From NCBI RefSeq assembly GCF_014218295.1, contig NZ_AP023287.1:434001-498000 (forward strand): a stretch of 64,000 bases of DNA. Reading direction: 5' to 3'. Under the pieces are notes generated by a model. The model did not search any database. It was not told the DNA's origin and saw only the letters and a list, made by a program, of their open reading frames with translations. Positions within the stretch are counted from its first letter, which is position 1. Each line of letters starts with the position of its first letter. Below, piece after piece: positions 43,935 to 53,818 of the stretch. The stretch comes from Mycolicibacterium litorale. Its GTDB lineage: Bacteria > Actinomycetota > Actinomycetes > Mycobacteriales > Mycobacteriaceae. Position numbers and translations under genes: made by a program.

Positions 43935-45131
43935 TCAGCTGAACATGACGTCGCCCAGGAAGCGCGTCATCCGGCGCAGGTAGTCCGGTTGGCTGACGTG
44001 CAGCAGGTGGTTGCCGGGGAACCAGTGGAACGCGCAGCGCTCCCAGTGTTCCCACAGCATTTCGGCCTGCTGCGGCGGGGCCAGTCGATCACCGAGACCG
44101 GTGATGATCAACCGGCGGTCGCGCGGCACCAGCGGCTGATAGTTCAGCGGTGACGGATACCGCGCCGCGGCTGCCTCGAGCTCGGGGTCGAGGCGGGCGA
44201 TCCGGCGGTTGAGCGCCACCAGCCTGTTGGCGGGGAACCACTCGTCGACCGTGCGATCCGGCGTCACCACCGGCACGTTCGGGATGACCGCCTGGATGCG
44301 GTCGTCGACGCACGCCAGCAGCGCCGAGGTGAACCCGCCGAGCGAGATTCCGGTGACCGCGACCCGGTCGACGCCGGTGAACTCGAGATAGTCGACGAGA
44401 GAACGGAAGTCGTGCACCGCCTGGGCCATCGCCTCGGCGAATCCGGCGAACCCGTTCGCGAAGTAGCCGTATCCGCTGTAGGGGGAGTACTTCTCGGCGC
44501 GCCGGCCGTGGAACGGGAGCGTGTACAGCACCACGTCGTAGCCGGAGCGGTAGAACCACGGCAGCGAGAGGAACTGGCCGTTGAACAGATAGGCCGAACC
44601 CATGAACCCGTGGATCACGCACAGCGTCGGATGCGGGCCGTCGTCGTGGCGCCAATGCTGGGCGTGCACGACGTTGTTTCGCGTGAAACCACGGCCACGC
44701 TCGCGCAGTGCCGGGTTGACCGCCTCGAAACTGCTGCGGAACCGGATGTTGTGGACGCGGCCGTGCGCGGTCCACTCGGCAACCGGGTTGGCGGGCCGTG
44801 AGACGACGCGGGGCGGTGCGGTCGGCGCCGGAAACGACACCTTCGGGTCCTGGGCGGCGGCGAGTTCGCCGTAGAACCGTAGGTGTTCGGCGTCGGCGCG
44901 CGTGGTCGACGGTCGCAGCGCCGACCCGATCACCGAAGGCAGCATCGCCGCGCCCACCATCGAGGCGACGCCGGTGCGCAACGCCACGTCGGCGGTGGCC
45001 GAGGCGTCGACGATCAGACGCTGGCGCAGCGTGAGGTCGCCGCGCCGCGGCAGGCCGCGGGCACCGGCGTCGCCCCCCGGCACGTCGGGCATCGGGACGG
45101 GCGGGTCGACCGGATCGGCGGGAGAAGTCAC
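43935..45131 (-). CDS. Alpha/beta-hydrolase (Rv0293c-like)
   Basis: A 398-residue protein with an alpha/beta-hydrolase core: oxyanion-hole region [16 protein letters not shown], nucleophile elbow [11 protein letters not shown] (GxSxG), a late Asp in [12 protein letters not shown] and a His in [11 protein letters not shown]. An N-terminal extension of about 110 residues is specific to mycobacterial homologues. It follows ESX-3 in the same place as Rv0293c in M. tuberculosis. Substrate unknown. Confidence 0.8.
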   Translation of the reverse strand: MTSPADPVDPPVPMPDVPGGDAGARGLPRRGDLTLRQRLIVDASATADVALRTGVASMVGAAMLPSVIGSALRPSTTRADAEHLRFYGELAAAQDPKVSFPAPTAPPRVVSRPANPVAEWTAHGRVHNIRFRSSFEAVNPALRERGRGFTRNNVVHAQHWRHDDGPHPTLCVIHGFMGSAYLFNGQFLSLPWFYRSGYDVVLYTLPFHGRRAEKYSPYSGYGYFANGFAGFAEAMAQAVHDFRSLVDYLEFTGVDRVAVTGISLGGFTSALLACVDDRIQAVIPNVPVVTPDRTVDEWFPANRLVALNRRIARLDPELEAAAARYPSPLNYQPLVPRDRRLIITGLGDRLAPPQQAEMLWEHWERCAFHWFPGNHLLHVSQPDYLRRMTRFLGDVMFS

Positions 45132-45255
45132 CGCTGCGATGGTAGCCGGGTTGACACGCGTCGACTGGGTATCAGGGCGAAGGACCGGCCCGCCCAGCGT
45201 TACGGCGGCACAGTCGGCGCCACAGCTTCACAGGGGACGGTGCCACACTGGCGAC

Positions 45256-46119
45256 ATGTGGAGTCCCGAGGTGTACCTGTCGTTCGCCGACCACCGCGGC
45301 AGGCCGTTCGCCGACCTCGTGACCCGTATCGGGGCGGACGCGCCGCGCCGGGTCGTCGATCTCGGTTGCGGCCCAGGCAATCTCACGGCCACCCTGTCGC
45401 AGCGGTGGCCGTCGGCGGTCGTCGAGGCGTGGGACAGCTCCCCGGAGATGGTGGCGGCCGCACGGGCACGCGGTGTGGCCGCGGAGGTCGGCGACGTGCG
45501 GGACTGGACGCCGCAACCCGACACCGACGTCGTGCTGAGCAATGCCACGCTGCACTGGGTGCCCGAGCATCCCGAGCTGTTGGCCCGCTGGGCCGGGGCC
45601 CTCGCACCCGGATCGTGGCTGGCGATGCAGGTGCCGGGGAACTTCGCCGCCCCCTCCCACCAGACGGTGCGGGAGCTGGCGAATCGGCAGCCGTGGACGG
45701 CGCTGCTGGCCGACGTCCCGTCGCTGGTCGGTGAGGTCGTGGCGACGCCGTCGGGATACGCGGAGCTGCTGACCGACGCGGGCTGCACCGTCGACGCGTG
45801 GGAGACCACCTACCTCCACGAACTGACCGGGGAGCACCCCGTCCTGGACTGGATCACCGGGACGGCGCTGCGGCCGGTGCGCAGCCGGCTCACCGACGAC
45901 CAGTGGGAGCGGTTCCGCGCCGACCTCATCCCGTTGCTCGACGCGGCCTATCCGCGCCGCGCCGACGGTCGCACGTTCTTCCCGTTCCGGCGGGTGTTCG
46001 TGGTCGCGCGCGTCGGTCAGCGTCTGCGGTCGAGCAGCTCGATGACCCGGGCCACGAGTTCGGAGATGTCGGCGCCGGTGGTGTCGAGCACCAGATCCGG
46101 ATCGTCGGGCGGTTCGTAG
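45256..46119 (+). CDS. tam: Trans-aconitate methyltransferase-like protein, extended C-terminus
   Basis: A class I methyltransferase of the Tam family, which methylates trans-aconitate, an inhibitor of the TCA cycle. The SAM site [15 protein letters not shown], the acidic [11 protein letters not shown] and [13 protein letters not shown] are typical, and [14 protein letters not shown] is the usual family C-terminus. The normal stop after this segment is absent: the frame runs on about 30 codons into the antisense 3' end of cysNC (103 bp overlap), giving 287 instead of about 260 residues. The tail [16 protein letters not shown]... has no similarity I know. ATG 45256 matches homologues. Confidence 0.82.
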   Translation: MWSPEVYLSFADHRGRPFADLVTRIGADAPRRVVDLGCGPGNLTATLSQRWPSAVVEAWDSSPEMVAAARARGVAAEVGDVRDWTPQPDTDVVLSNATLHWVPEHPELLARWAGALAPGSWLAMQVPGNFAAPSHQTVRELANRQPWTALLADVPSLVGEVVATPSGYAELLTDAGCTVDAWETTYLHELTGEHPVLDWITGTALRPVRSRLTDDQWERFRADLIPLLDAAYPRRADGRTFFPFRRVFVVARVGQRLRSSSSMTRATSSEMSAPVVSSTRSGSSGGS

Positions 46120-47888
46120 GGTGCGTCCACACCGGTCAGCCCCTTGAGCTCACCGGCGCGGGCGCGGGCGTAAAGGCCCTTCGGGTCGCGCTTCTCGCAC
46201 TCCTCGACCGGGGTGGCCACATAGACCTCGATGAACGGTAGCTTGGCCGCGTCGTTGAGGGTGCGGGCGATCTCGCGGTCGGACTTCAGCGGCGACACGA
46301 GCGAGGCCAGCGCGACGACCCCGGCATCGGCGAACAGGCGGGTGAGGTGCCCGACGCGGCGGATGTTCTCGGCGCGGTCACCCGCCGAGAAGCCGAGGTC
46401 GTCCGACAGCCCGTGCCGGATGTTGTCGCCGTCGAGTAGATACGCCACCTGACCGGACTCCACGAGGGCACGTTCGACGGCCACGGCGAGCGTCGACTTG
46501 CCCGACGCCGGCAGACCGGTGAACCAGATCGTCGCACCGCGCTGACCTGTCGAACTCCACCGGTGGCCACGGTCGAGCGACGAAGGGTGCCAACGGATGT
46601 CGTTGCGTGTCTGCGCCCCCGGCCTGACCTCGCGCGGCTCGAGGATCGTGCCCGCGCCGACCGTGTCGTTGCTCGACTCGTCGATGAGGATGAACGCACC
46701 GCTGTCCCGGTTGTCGGCGTACGCGTCGGCCACCACGACCGAACTCGTGCGCAGCGTCACCGACCCGATGTCGTTGAGCACCAACTCGACCGGGTTGTCG
46801 AATTCGTCGAGCGTCTCGGGATCGAGCCTGCTGTGCAGGGCCTGCACGGTGGCGCGCACCGTGCGGGTGCCCTGTTTGAGCGCCAGCCGGTCACCGGCCC
46901 GCAGCGGGGCGTCGGAGAACCAGCACACCGCCGCGTCCAGTTCCCGGGCCAGGACGGGAAGCGTGGCATCCTCAGCGCCGCTGACGAACACGTCGCCGCG
47001 GCCGACGTCGATGTCGTCGGCGAGTTCGATCGACACCGACAGCGGGGCGACGGCCGTGGTCCGGTCGTCGTCGAGGGTGTCGACCACGGTCACGGTCGAG
47101 CGGGTGCCCGCGGGCAGGCTGACGACCGTGTCCCCGACGCTCAATGTGCCCGCCGACAGCCGCCCGGTGTAGCGGCGGCGCTGCTGGGCGGTGGGCCGCG
47201 ACACCCACTGGACCGGGAGCCGCAGTTTCGCCGGTTCGGGTTGCGGCGCCGTCAGTTCCACACCCTCGAGGTACTCCAGCAGCGTGGGACCGTCGTACCA
47301 GGGTGTCCGCCGCGAGCGGTGCACGACGTTGTCGCCGTGTTTGGCGGCGATCGGGATGACCGTGACGTCGAGCCCGCCCAGGCGCGCCGACAGCTGCCGC
47401 AGCTGGTCGTGTACGGCGGTGAAGCGGTCCTTGTCGAAGTCGACGAGGTCGATCTTGTTCACGGTCGCGACGAAGTGTTTGATGCCCAACAGCTTTGCGA
47501 TGCGGGCGTGCCGGTTGGTCTGCCGGAGCACACCGGCCCGCGCGTCGACGAGCAGGACGGCGACGTGCGCGTTGGATGCGCCGGTGAACATGTTGCGGGT
47601 GTAGCGCTCGTGTCCGGGCGTGTCGGACAGGATGTAGCTGCGGTTCGCGGTCGAGAAGAACCGGTAGGCGACGTCGATGGTGATGCCCTGTTCGCGTTCT
47701 GCGCGCAGCCCGTCCGACAGCGCGGCCAGATCGGCAACGCCCTCTTCGTCGGTGACGGCTTCGAGGTGGTCGAGCGGCAGGCTGTCGGTGTCGTGCAGCA
47801 GCCGGCCGATCAGCGTGCTCTTGCCGTCGTCGACCGATCCGGCGGTGGTGATGCGCAGCAGCTGGCGGGTCGGCTGCTCTCGCCCCAT
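46017..47888 (-). CDS. cysNC: Sulfate adenylyltransferase subunit 1 / APS kinase CysNC
   Basis: A 623-residue fusion. Residues 1-430 form CysN, a GTPase of the EF-Tu type (P-loop [27 protein letters not shown]) that powers APS formation with CysD. From about residue 450, CysC phosphorylates APS to PAPS (P-loop [27 protein letters not shown]). Its ATG shares one base with the cysD stop (TGATG), so the two are translationally coupled. The neighbouring stf0 would use the PAPS made here. Confidence 0.94.
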   Translation of the reverse strand: MGREQPTRQLLRITTAGSVDDGKSTLIGRLLHDTDSLPLDHLEAVTDEEGVADLAALSDGLRAEREQGITIDVAYRFFSTANRSYILSDTPGHERYTRNMFTGASNAHVAVLLVDARAGVLRQTNRHARIAKLLGIKHFVATVNKIDLVDFDKDRFTAVHDQLRQLSARLGGLDVTVIPIAAKHGDNVVHRSRRTPWYDGPTLLEYLEGVELTAPQPEPAKLRLPVQWVSRPTAQQRRRYTGRLSAGTLSVGDTVVSLPAGTRSTVTVVDTLDDDRTTAVAPLSVSIELADDIDVGRGDVFVSGAEDATLPVLARELDAAVCWFSDAPLRAGDRLALKQGTRTVRATVQALHSRLDPETLDEFDNPVELVLNDIGSVTLRTSSVVVADAYADNRDSGAFILIDESSNDTVGAGTILEPREVRPGAQTRNDIRWHPSSLDRGHRWSSTGQRGATIWFTGLPASGKSTLAVAVERALVESGQVAYLLDGDNIRHGLSDDLGFSAGDRAENIRRVGHLTRLFADAGVVALASLVSPLKSDREIARTLNDAAKLPFIEVYVATPVEECEKRDPKGLYARARAGELKGLTGVDAPYEPPDDPDLVLDTTGADISELVARVIELLDRRR

Positions 47889-48808
47889 CAGAAGTACCCC
47901 TCGCGTTTGCGGTCCTCCATGGCGGCGGCGGACGTGCGGTCGTCGGCGCGGGTCTCCCCGCGTTCGGACACGGTGGCCGCGGAGATCTCGGCGATCACGC
48001 GCTCGATGTCGGTGGCCTGCGACCGCACCGCACCGGTGATGGTGAGGTCGCCGACCGTGCGGTAGCGCACCCACTCGACCGCGGAGGTCTCCCCGTCGCG
48101 GGGCTGCGCGTACTGCGACACCGCCAGCAGGATGCCGTCGCGGGCGAAAACCTCACGCTGGTGGGCGAAGTAGATCGACGGCAGCTCGAGGCCTTCGAGC
48201 TGGATGTAGCGCCACACGTCGAGTTCGGTCCAGTTGCTCAGCGGGAAGACGCGGACCTGCTCACCCTTCTTGATGCGCCCGTTGTACAGCGACCACGGCT
48301 CGGGCCGCTGGGCGCGCGGATCCCACTGTCCGAACTCGTCGCGGAAACTCAGGATGCGTTCCTTGGCCCGGGCGCGCTCCTCGTCGCGGCGGGCGCCGCC
48401 GAACGCCACGTCGAAACCGCCCTCCTCCAGCGCGTCGAGCAGGGTGCGGGTCTGCTGGCGGTTGCGTGATGCGCCGGGACCGGGATCGGGCACGCGCCCT
48501 TTGTCGATGGACTCCTGCACCGAGGCGACGATGAGTTTGTGGCCGTGCCCGGTGACCCGGCGGTCGCGGAACTCGATGACCTCGTCGAAGTTGTGCCCGG
48601 TGTCGACGTGCATCACCGGGAACGGCAGCGGCGCGGGCCGAAACGCCTTCTCCGCCAACCGCAGCAGCACGATCGAGTCCTTACCCGCGCTGAACAGCAG
48701 GACCGGGCGTTCGAGTTCGGCGACCACCTCGCGGATGATGTGCACCGCCTCGGCTTCCAGCAGTCGCAGTTCGTCGACGCGGAGAGCGTCGAGGTCGGTG
48801 ATCGTCAC
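47888..48808 (-). CDS. cysD: Sulfate adenylyltransferase subunit 2 CysD
   Basis: A 306-residue PAPS-reductase-fold ATP pyrophosphatase. The PP-loop is [15 protein letters not shown], with [17 protein letters not shown] and [15 protein letters not shown] further on, all canonical for CysD. With CysN it makes APS from ATP and sulfate. GTG 48808 is chosen because it overlaps the stf0 stop by 4 nt and matches the family N-terminus; the frame extends further only as antisense noise. Confidence 0.94.
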   Translation of the reverse strand: MTITDLDALRVDELRLLEAEAVHIIREVVAELERPVLLFSAGKDSIVLLRLAEKAFRPAPLPFPVMHVDTGHNFDEVIEFRDRRVTGHGHKLIVASVQESIDKGRVPDPGPGASRNRQQTRTLLDALEEGGFDVAFGGARRDEERARAKERILSFRDEFGQWDPRAQRPEPWSLYNGRIKKGEQVRVFPLSNWTELDVWRYIQLEGLELPSIYFAHQREVFARDGILLAVSQYAQPRDGETSAVEWVRYRTVGDLTITGAVRSQATDIERVIAEISAATVSERGETRADDRTSAAAMEDRKREGYF

Positions 48809-49608
48809 GTCGGCAGGCCCTCCTTCTCCGCATCGGCGCGGTACCGGTCCACCCATTCGTCGGAGCGCTGGTCGGCCTGCCGCTCGAGCACTGGCGCGGG
48901 AGCCAGCCTGCGGTCCTGGCCGAGCTTCTCGAGGATGTCGCCCACGACCTCGGTCAAACTGCGCCACAGTACCGGGTACGGCACGTCCATCGGTTCGACG
49001 TTCTCCTCGGCGAACCAGGTGCGCCAGCCTTCTTCTTGTGCGCGAAGCATTTTCACGACGTGGGCGATGGCGCCGGCGTGGTACTCCGCGCGGGCGTCGC
49101 GCACCGGGTCGGGGCGGCCGCGCCACACCCGGGTCTGCACGGCCCGCCAGAACGACACCGCCTGGGAGATCACGTCGGGCCGGTACACGTGCACCAGCAC
49201 GGGATCGCTGCCGATGACGTCGCGGATGGCGGCGAGCAGGCCGTCGCCTGTGCGGTCGGGCAGATCCGCGGCCCGGTCGAGGAGCAGCGGCGTCTGATTC
49301 CACATCAGCTTGCCGCCCCAGATGCCGTTGGGTGTGCGGCCGACCGTGCGGATGTAGTCGCGCCAGATCGTGGCGGGCGCGAGGTCCGGCTTGCCCTCGT
49401 CGAGGGGGTCGAGCAGACGCAGGATCGATTCGTCCCGCACGTCGGCGAACCACTCCCGCGGCTGCGGCGCCTGACTGGTCTTGGGCAGGTACTGGAAGAA
49501 CTCCTGGGGTTCGCCCGCGACGCCGGTGGCGCGCAGCGATTCCACCAGCAGCGTGCTGCCGCTGCGCTGCGAGGCGAGGACCAGATATGCCGTGGGCTGG
49601 GAAGGCAT
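48805..49608 (-). CDS. stf0: Trehalose 2-sulfotransferase Stf0
   Basis: A 267-residue protein, the length known for mycobacterial Stf0, which transfers sulfate from PAPS to trehalose as the first step to sulfolipids and related sulfated glycolipids. The PAPS-binding loop is [14 protein letters not shown] (S13-T19) and the phosphate-binding second motif is in [23 protein letters not shown] 49608 is the family start. It overlaps cysD by 4 nt and follows the sulfatase gene by 66 bp; the position relative to tam and sulfatase matches Rv0295c. Confidence 0.9.
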   Translation of the reverse strand: MPSQPTAYLVLASQRSGSTLLVESLRATGVAGEPQEFFQYLPKTSQAPQPREWFADVRDESILRLLDPLDEGKPDLAPATIWRDYIRTVGRTPNGIWGGKLMWNQTPLLLDRAADLPDRTGDGLLAAIRDVIGSDPVLVHVYRPDVISQAVSFWRAVQTRVWRGRPDPVRDARAEYHAGAIAHVVKMLRAQEEGWRTWFAEENVEPMDVPYPVLWRSLTEVVGDILEKLGQDRRLAPAPVLERQADQRSDEWVDRYRADAEKEGLPT

Positions 49609-49674
49609 GCGGTCGAGCCTAACCGCAACGCAATTCGACCGCCCACAAGGCAATTACGTTCACGATGAGTTTTT

Positions 49675-51054
49675 TCATTGCGCCGGGCGGCGCTCGTCCT
49701 CGATTCCACGTTCGGCGGCGATGGCCGAGCGGCTGGTGACTTCCCGTCCGTGAATTCGCAGATACGTCTCGGTGTAGCGGTCCGATATCCGAGTGCCCGC
49801 GAAATCCGAAGGAATGACGTCGTTCGTTTTCACGCGCCAGTCGTCGAGCAGGAGTGCGAGATCACCCGCGATCGTCTCGGCGTTGATCTTGTTCTCCGAC
49901 GTCAGCAGGTTGTGTTGCTCCGTCGGGTCGGCGCGCAGGTCGTACAGTTCCCGCTCCGGCCGTGGCGTGCGGGCGCGCGGTCCGACGATGCGGCCAGGGG
50001 CGCTTTCGGCGATGTCCCAGGGCAGGTCGAGCAGCGGTCGACTCGCGTAATTCTCGATGTAACTGTATTCCTTGGTGCGAATGGCCCGGATGGGATCGAA
50101 AGAATCGTGATACGTCTTCGTCGTGTACACCGCGGTGCGAATCTCTCGCGCCTTTTCCGGACCGCCCAGCAAATTGTCGGCGTGCGAAAGGCCGTCCACT
50201 TCCGCGGGGATGTCGACGCCGAGCACGTCGAGCAGGGTGGGCAGCAGATCGACACCACTGAACAGGTCCTCGTACACGCCCGGGGCGATCCCCGCGTCGC
50301 GCGGCGGCCGGATGATCATCGCGATGCCGGTACCCGCGTCGTAGAGGGTGGACTTGGCCCGCGGCAGCGCGGGACCGTGGTCGGTCATGAACACCACCCA
50401 GGTGGTGCGGTCGAGGCCGGTGCTCTCCAGTGTGTCGAGGAGTTGTCCGACCGCGGCGTCGGCGACCGTGATGGACCCGTAGAACTCGGCGAGGTCCTGG
50501 CGCACCGCGTCGTCGTCGGGCAGGTAGTCGGGCAGTTCGACGGTCGAGGCGTCGGCGGGTTCGTAGCGGTCCCGTGGGTAGGGGCGGTGGGTCTCGAAGA
50601 ACCCCGCGGTGAGCAGGAACGGTTGCCGCGGTGCGTCGCGCAGCCAGTCGGTGGCGCGCTCGACGACGTATTCGCAGTACGAGTTGGACACGTCGAATTC
50701 GGCGAAACCCAGCTTCGCCGGATACGACGTCTCGTGTTGCATGCCGAACAGGGCGGTGTGCCAACCGTTTTCGGACAGGACGTGGGGCAGGGTGCGGACG
50801 CCGGTGCGGTACTCCCAGCCGTGGTGTGCCAGCCCCACCAGGCCGTTGCCCTGCGGATAACGGCCCGTGAACAGCGACCCCCGCGACGGTGAGCACAGCG
50901 GGGCGGTCGCGTGCGCCCGGGTGAACAGGATGCTCTCGGCGGCGAAGCGGTCGAGGCGCGGACTGTGGACGTCGTCGTGTCCGTAGGCGCCGAGATAGCG
51001 CCCGAGATCGTGCCAGTGGACGATCAGCACGTTGGCGCGCTGCGGAGATGTCAC
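49675..51054 (-). CDS. Sulfatase (type I, formylglycine-dependent)
   Basis: A 459-residue alkaline-phosphatase-superfamily sulfatase. The modification motif is CSPSRGSLFTGRYPQG (C54, to be converted to formylglycine). Metal-binding residues are suggested by HWHDLGR near the start and VVFMTDHGPAL in the middle. It corresponds in position to Rv0296c. It lacks a signal peptide, so it should act in the cytoplasm. It is probably the first gene of the sulfatase-stf0-cysD-cysNC unit and might hydrolyse sulfated trehalose or other sulfate esters. Confidence 0.88.
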   Translation of the reverse strand: MTSPQRANVLIVHWHDLGRYLGAYGHDDVHSPRLDRFAAESILFTRAHATAPLCSPSRGSLFTGRYPQGNGLVGLAHHGWEYRTGVRTLPHVLSENGWHTALFGMQHETSYPAKLGFAEFDVSNSYCEYVVERATDWLRDAPRQPFLLTAGFFETHRPYPRDRYEPADASTVELPDYLPDDDAVRQDLAEFYGSITVADAAVGQLLDTLESTGLDRTTWVVFMTDHGPALPRAKSTLYDAGTGIAMIIRPPRDAGIAPGVYEDLFSGVDLLPTLLDVLGVDIPAEVDGLSHADNLLGGPEKAREIRTAVYTTKTYHDSFDPIRAIRTKEYSYIENYASRPLLDLPWDIAESAPGRIVGPRARTPRPERELYDLRADPTEQHNLLTSENKINAETIAGDLALLLDDWRVKTNDVIPSDFAGTRISDRYTETYLRIHGREVTSRSAIAAERGIEDERRPAQ

Positions 51055-51091
51055 GCGATGAAACTTAGCCCGTCGGATCTACGCTTGGCGC

Positions 51092-51514
51092 ATGGACGAG
51101 TTCTCCGACGACGTGCTCGCCTTCCTGTCCGAGGGCACTCGGACCGGCAAGCTGGGTTACGTCGCGGCCGACGGCAGGCCCCTCGTCGCGCCGGTGTGGT
51201 TCATCGTCGACGGCGGTCAGCTGGTGTTCAACACCGGCCGTGACACCGCGAAAGGCCGTGCGCTGCGCCGCGACCCGAGGGTGGTGATGTGCGTCGACGA
51301 CCAGGATCCGCCGTACTCCTTCGTCCAGGTGCAGGGCGTCGCGTCGCTCGGCGAGGACCCCGAGGAGCTGCTCGACACCGCGACCCGGATCGGCGGACGG
51401 TACATGGGTCCGGACCGCGCGCAGGAGTTCGGCCGCCGCAACGGCGTGCCGGGGGAGCTGGTCGTTCGGCTCACCCCGACGAAGGTCATCGCGACCTTCT
51501 CGGTCGCCGAGTGA
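51092..51514 (+). CDS. PPOX-class split-barrel flavin/F420-binding protein
   Basis: A 140-residue protein of the pyridoxamine-5'-phosphate oxidase-like fold. TGKLGYVAADGRPLVAPVWFIVDGGQLVFNTGRDTAKGRALRRDPRVVMCVDDQ follows the pattern of mycobacterial F420- or FMN-dependent split-barrel proteins (TIGR03618 group), with the phosphate-binding TAKGRAL segment present. Substrate unknown. It is divergent from the sulfatase gene with 37 bp between. Confidence 0.8.
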   Translation: MDEFSDDVLAFLSEGTRTGKLGYVAADGRPLVAPVWFIVDGGQLVFNTGRDTAKGRALRRDPRVVMCVDDQDPPYSFVQVQGVASLGEDPEELLDTATRIGGRYMGPDRAQEFGRRNGVPGELVVRLTPTKVIATFSVAE

Positions 51515-51527
51515 GACTGCGCCGACC

Positions 51528-52010
51528 TCAGGGCCGGTACGGCACACCGACCGCCCGGAACACCCACTCCGGCGGGACGCTGTAGGCCAGCGTCAGCGTG
51601 GGGAGCCGCAGCAGGAGGTCCTCGGGGATATCGGTCCGGTAGTGCAGTGCCAGTTCGCCCTTGCAGCGCGGATCCACCGCGGAGACGTCGACCTGGATGT
51701 GCAGTCCGGTGGCCGACAGCTCGGCGGTGACGGGTCCGGTCGCCGGGGCGTCGAAGCGCTGATCGATCGTCCGGCCGGCGAGCTTGGGCACGGTCGACAG
51801 GGTGGCGAGTACCCGTTCGTTGGTCAGCGCGAGCGCGCCGGTGTAGCTCGACACGCTGCCGCTGGCCCGTTTACCGGGTATCGACCCGCTGAAGCGACGC
51901 GTGACCGGGACGAACTCCGCCAGGTGCAGGATGCCTTCGGACTCCAGACCGGCCCGCAACTCGTCGGGCAGCTTGCCGATGCGGAACAGCTTGCGGAGGA
52001 GGAGCGCCAT
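51528..52010 (-). CDS. Conserved mycobacterial protein, function unknown
   Basis: A 160-residue protein that starts with a hydrophobic-basic segment (MALLLRKLFRIGKLPDEL) and continues as a beta-rich domain (GILHLAEFVPVTRRFSGSIPGKRASG, ALALTNERVLATLSTVP). The ALTNERVLATL pattern resembles PH-like membrane-associated domains, but I cannot assign a family with confidence. It is convergent with the PPOX gene (13 bp gap). Confidence 0.6.
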   Translation of the reverse strand: MALLLRKLFRIGKLPDELRAGLESEGILHLAEFVPVTRRFSGSIPGKRASGSVSSYTGALALTNERVLATLSTVPKLAGRTIDQRFDAPATGPVTAELSATGLHIQVDVSAVDPRCKGELALHYRTDIPEDLLLRLPTLTLAYSVPPEWVFRAVGVPYRP

Positions 52011-52073
52011 GGGAGACGAGGGTAATCCTCGGCGCCGATATCACGATCGGGCCGTCGGTTAGCGTTTCCCGCT

Positions 52074-53150
52074 ATGGCCACACACCAGGGCGCCGAGTTC
52101 GCGTCCCGCCGCGCGGTGCTGGCCGGCGTCGCGGTCACGGCCGCTGTCTTCGTGGCGGGGCTGTGCTGGGCGAAGTGGACGCCGTACCTCGGCAAGGCGG
52201 CGGCGGCCGCACGCACCCACGAGTGGCCGGGGAAGGACATCCTCGCGGTCGGGGGTGTCCACGCGGGCGATGCCCCGAGCTGGGCCGCGGCGACTGTGTT
52301 CTTCGAGGCGTACGTGCTGTCGATCTGGCCGGCGCTGGTGGTCGCCCTGCTGCTGAGCGCCTGTGTGCAGGCTCTGGTTCCGCGCACCTGGCTGTCGCGA
52401 CTGCTCAACCGTCGCCGTGCCGTGGCGACCGCGCTGGCCGGCGGCGCGGCGAGCATGCCGTCGATGATGTGCACCTGCTGCGCGGCGCCCGTGGCCGTGA
52501 CGCTGCGACGCAGCGGCGTGACCAGGGCGGCCGCGGTGGCGTACTGGCTGGGCAACCCGTTGCTCAACCCCGCGGTGCTGGTCTTCCTGCTGTTCGTCGC
52601 GCCCTGGCAGTGGACGGTGACCAGGCTGGCGGTCGGTGTCGCGGCGGTCGTGGGCACCGCCGTCGTGGTGGGTGTGCTGACGCGGCGGGACGACCGTCGC
52701 GAACTGCCGAGCGCCCTCACCGGCGGTCTCGACGACGCCGCACCGGGAGAGCCCGCTCCCCGGCGCTTCGTCACGGCGCTGCTGCGGCTGTGCCTGGTGC
52801 TGCTGCCCGAATACCTCGTGATCGTGCTGCTGATCGGGGCCGGCCGGGGCTGGCTGCTGTCACTGATCGAACCGGCGAACCGGGGCCTGCTGGTGGTGGT
52901 GGTCGCGGCGGTGCTGGGCACGCTGCTCGTCATCCCCACGGCGGGGGAGATCCCGATCCTGCACGGTCTCGCGGTGCTCGGCGTGTCGACGGGCGTGCTC
53001 GGCGCGCTGCTGATCACGCTTCCGGCGGTGAGCCTGCCCGGCGCCGCGATGGTGGTGCGCGGCTTCGGGTGGAAGACGGTCGGCGTGACCGCGGGCATGG
53101 TGATGGCGGCGGGGCTTGTCGGTGCGGCGATGCTGAGCGTGCTGGCGTGA
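52074..53150 (+). CDS. ArsP/DUF318-type permease
   Basis: A 358-residue membrane protein with about eight to nine helices in two repeats. The family hallmark is the polar motif in the first repeat, GGAASMPSMMCTCCAAPVAV (C133, C135, C136), and a second P-loop-like IPTAGEIPILHG in the other half. Relatives transport organoarsenicals or metals, and the M. tuberculosis relative Rv2963 belongs to the copper-responsive RicR regulon. No TACCC-N5-GGGTA box is present upstream here. It overlaps the PAP2 gene by 4 nt (GTGA). Confidence 0.75.
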   Translation: MATHQGAEFASRRAVLAGVAVTAAVFVAGLCWAKWTPYLGKAAAAARTHEWPGKDILAVGGVHAGDAPSWAAATVFFEAYVLSIWPALVVALLLSACVQALVPRTWLSRLLNRRRAVATALAGGAASMPSMMCTCCAAPVAVTLRRSGVTRAAAVAYWLGNPLLNPAVLVFLLFVAPWQWTVTRLAVGVAAVVGTAVVVGVLTRRDDRRELPSALTGGLDDAAPGEPAPRRFVTALLRLCLVLLPEYLVIVLLIGAGRGWLLSLIEPANRGLLVVVVAAVLGTLLVIPTAGEIPILHGLAVLGVSTGVLGALLITLPAVSLPGAAMVVRGFGWKTVGVTAGMVMAAGLVGAAMLSVLA

Positions 53151-53818
53151 ACCCACACACACGCCGCACCTGGCTGATCGGCTCGGCCGTCCTCGCGGCT
53201 GCGGTGTTCGCTCTGATGTGGATCGGCTACGCGCAGCACTGGACGTGGCTGGCCGATGCCGACCTCGCGGCGCTGGATCCGATGCACCGGATCGGGGTCG
53301 CTCACCCCGGCTGGGTGAATGCCTGGGACCTCTACTGCACGCTGGCGGGGCCGACGATGCTGCGGCTCGTGGGGGTCGGCGTCATCGCCGTCGCACTGAT
53401 CCGGCGTCGATGGCGCACCGCGGTCTTCCTGCTGATCACCGTCGAGTTCTGCGGATTGCTGCTCGTCGCGGTGAAGGCGATCGCCGACCGGCCACGGCCA
53501 GCCACCGCCCTGGTGAGTGCCTACTCGACCTCGTTCCCGTCGGGTCACGCCCTCGGTGTGATGGTCTGCGTACTGGCCTATCTCACCGTGCTGCTGCCGC
53601 TGTTGCGCCCGTCGGTGCGCGCCTGGTCCGTCGCCGTCGGCGTGGTGGTCATCGCGACGATCGGGGTGGGCAGGGTCGTGCTCAACGTGCACCACCCCTC
53701 CGACGTCGTCGCCGGCTGGGCCCTCGGCTACGCGTACTTCGTCGTCTGTCTGCTGCTGTACCCGCCGCGCGTCAGTCGAGCCGACGGAACACCGGCAGTA
53801 CCCGGTATTGCGCGCTGA
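53147..53818 (+). CDS. PAP2-family membrane phosphatase
   Basis: A 223-residue integral membrane protein with the three PAP2 motifs: KAIADRPRP, the PSGH core in STSFPSGHALG, and GRVVLNVHHPSDVVAG. It should dephosphorylate a lipid phosphate such as phosphatidic acid, polyprenyl phosphate or a similar substrate. GTG 53147 overlaps the permease stop. The 3' end overlaps the convergent PAP2-kinase gene by 47 bp. Confidence 0.86.
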   Translation: MNPHTRRTWLIGSAVLAAAVFALMWIGYAQHWTWLADADLAALDPMHRIGVAHPGWVNAWDLYCTLAGPTMLRLVGVGVIAVALIRRRWRTAVFLLITVEFCGLLLVAVKAIADRPRPATALVSAYSTSFPSGHALGVMVCVLAYLTVLLPLLRPSVRAWSVAVGVVVIATIGVGRVVLNVHHPSDVVAGWALGYAYFVVCLLLYPPRVSRADGTPAVPGIAR

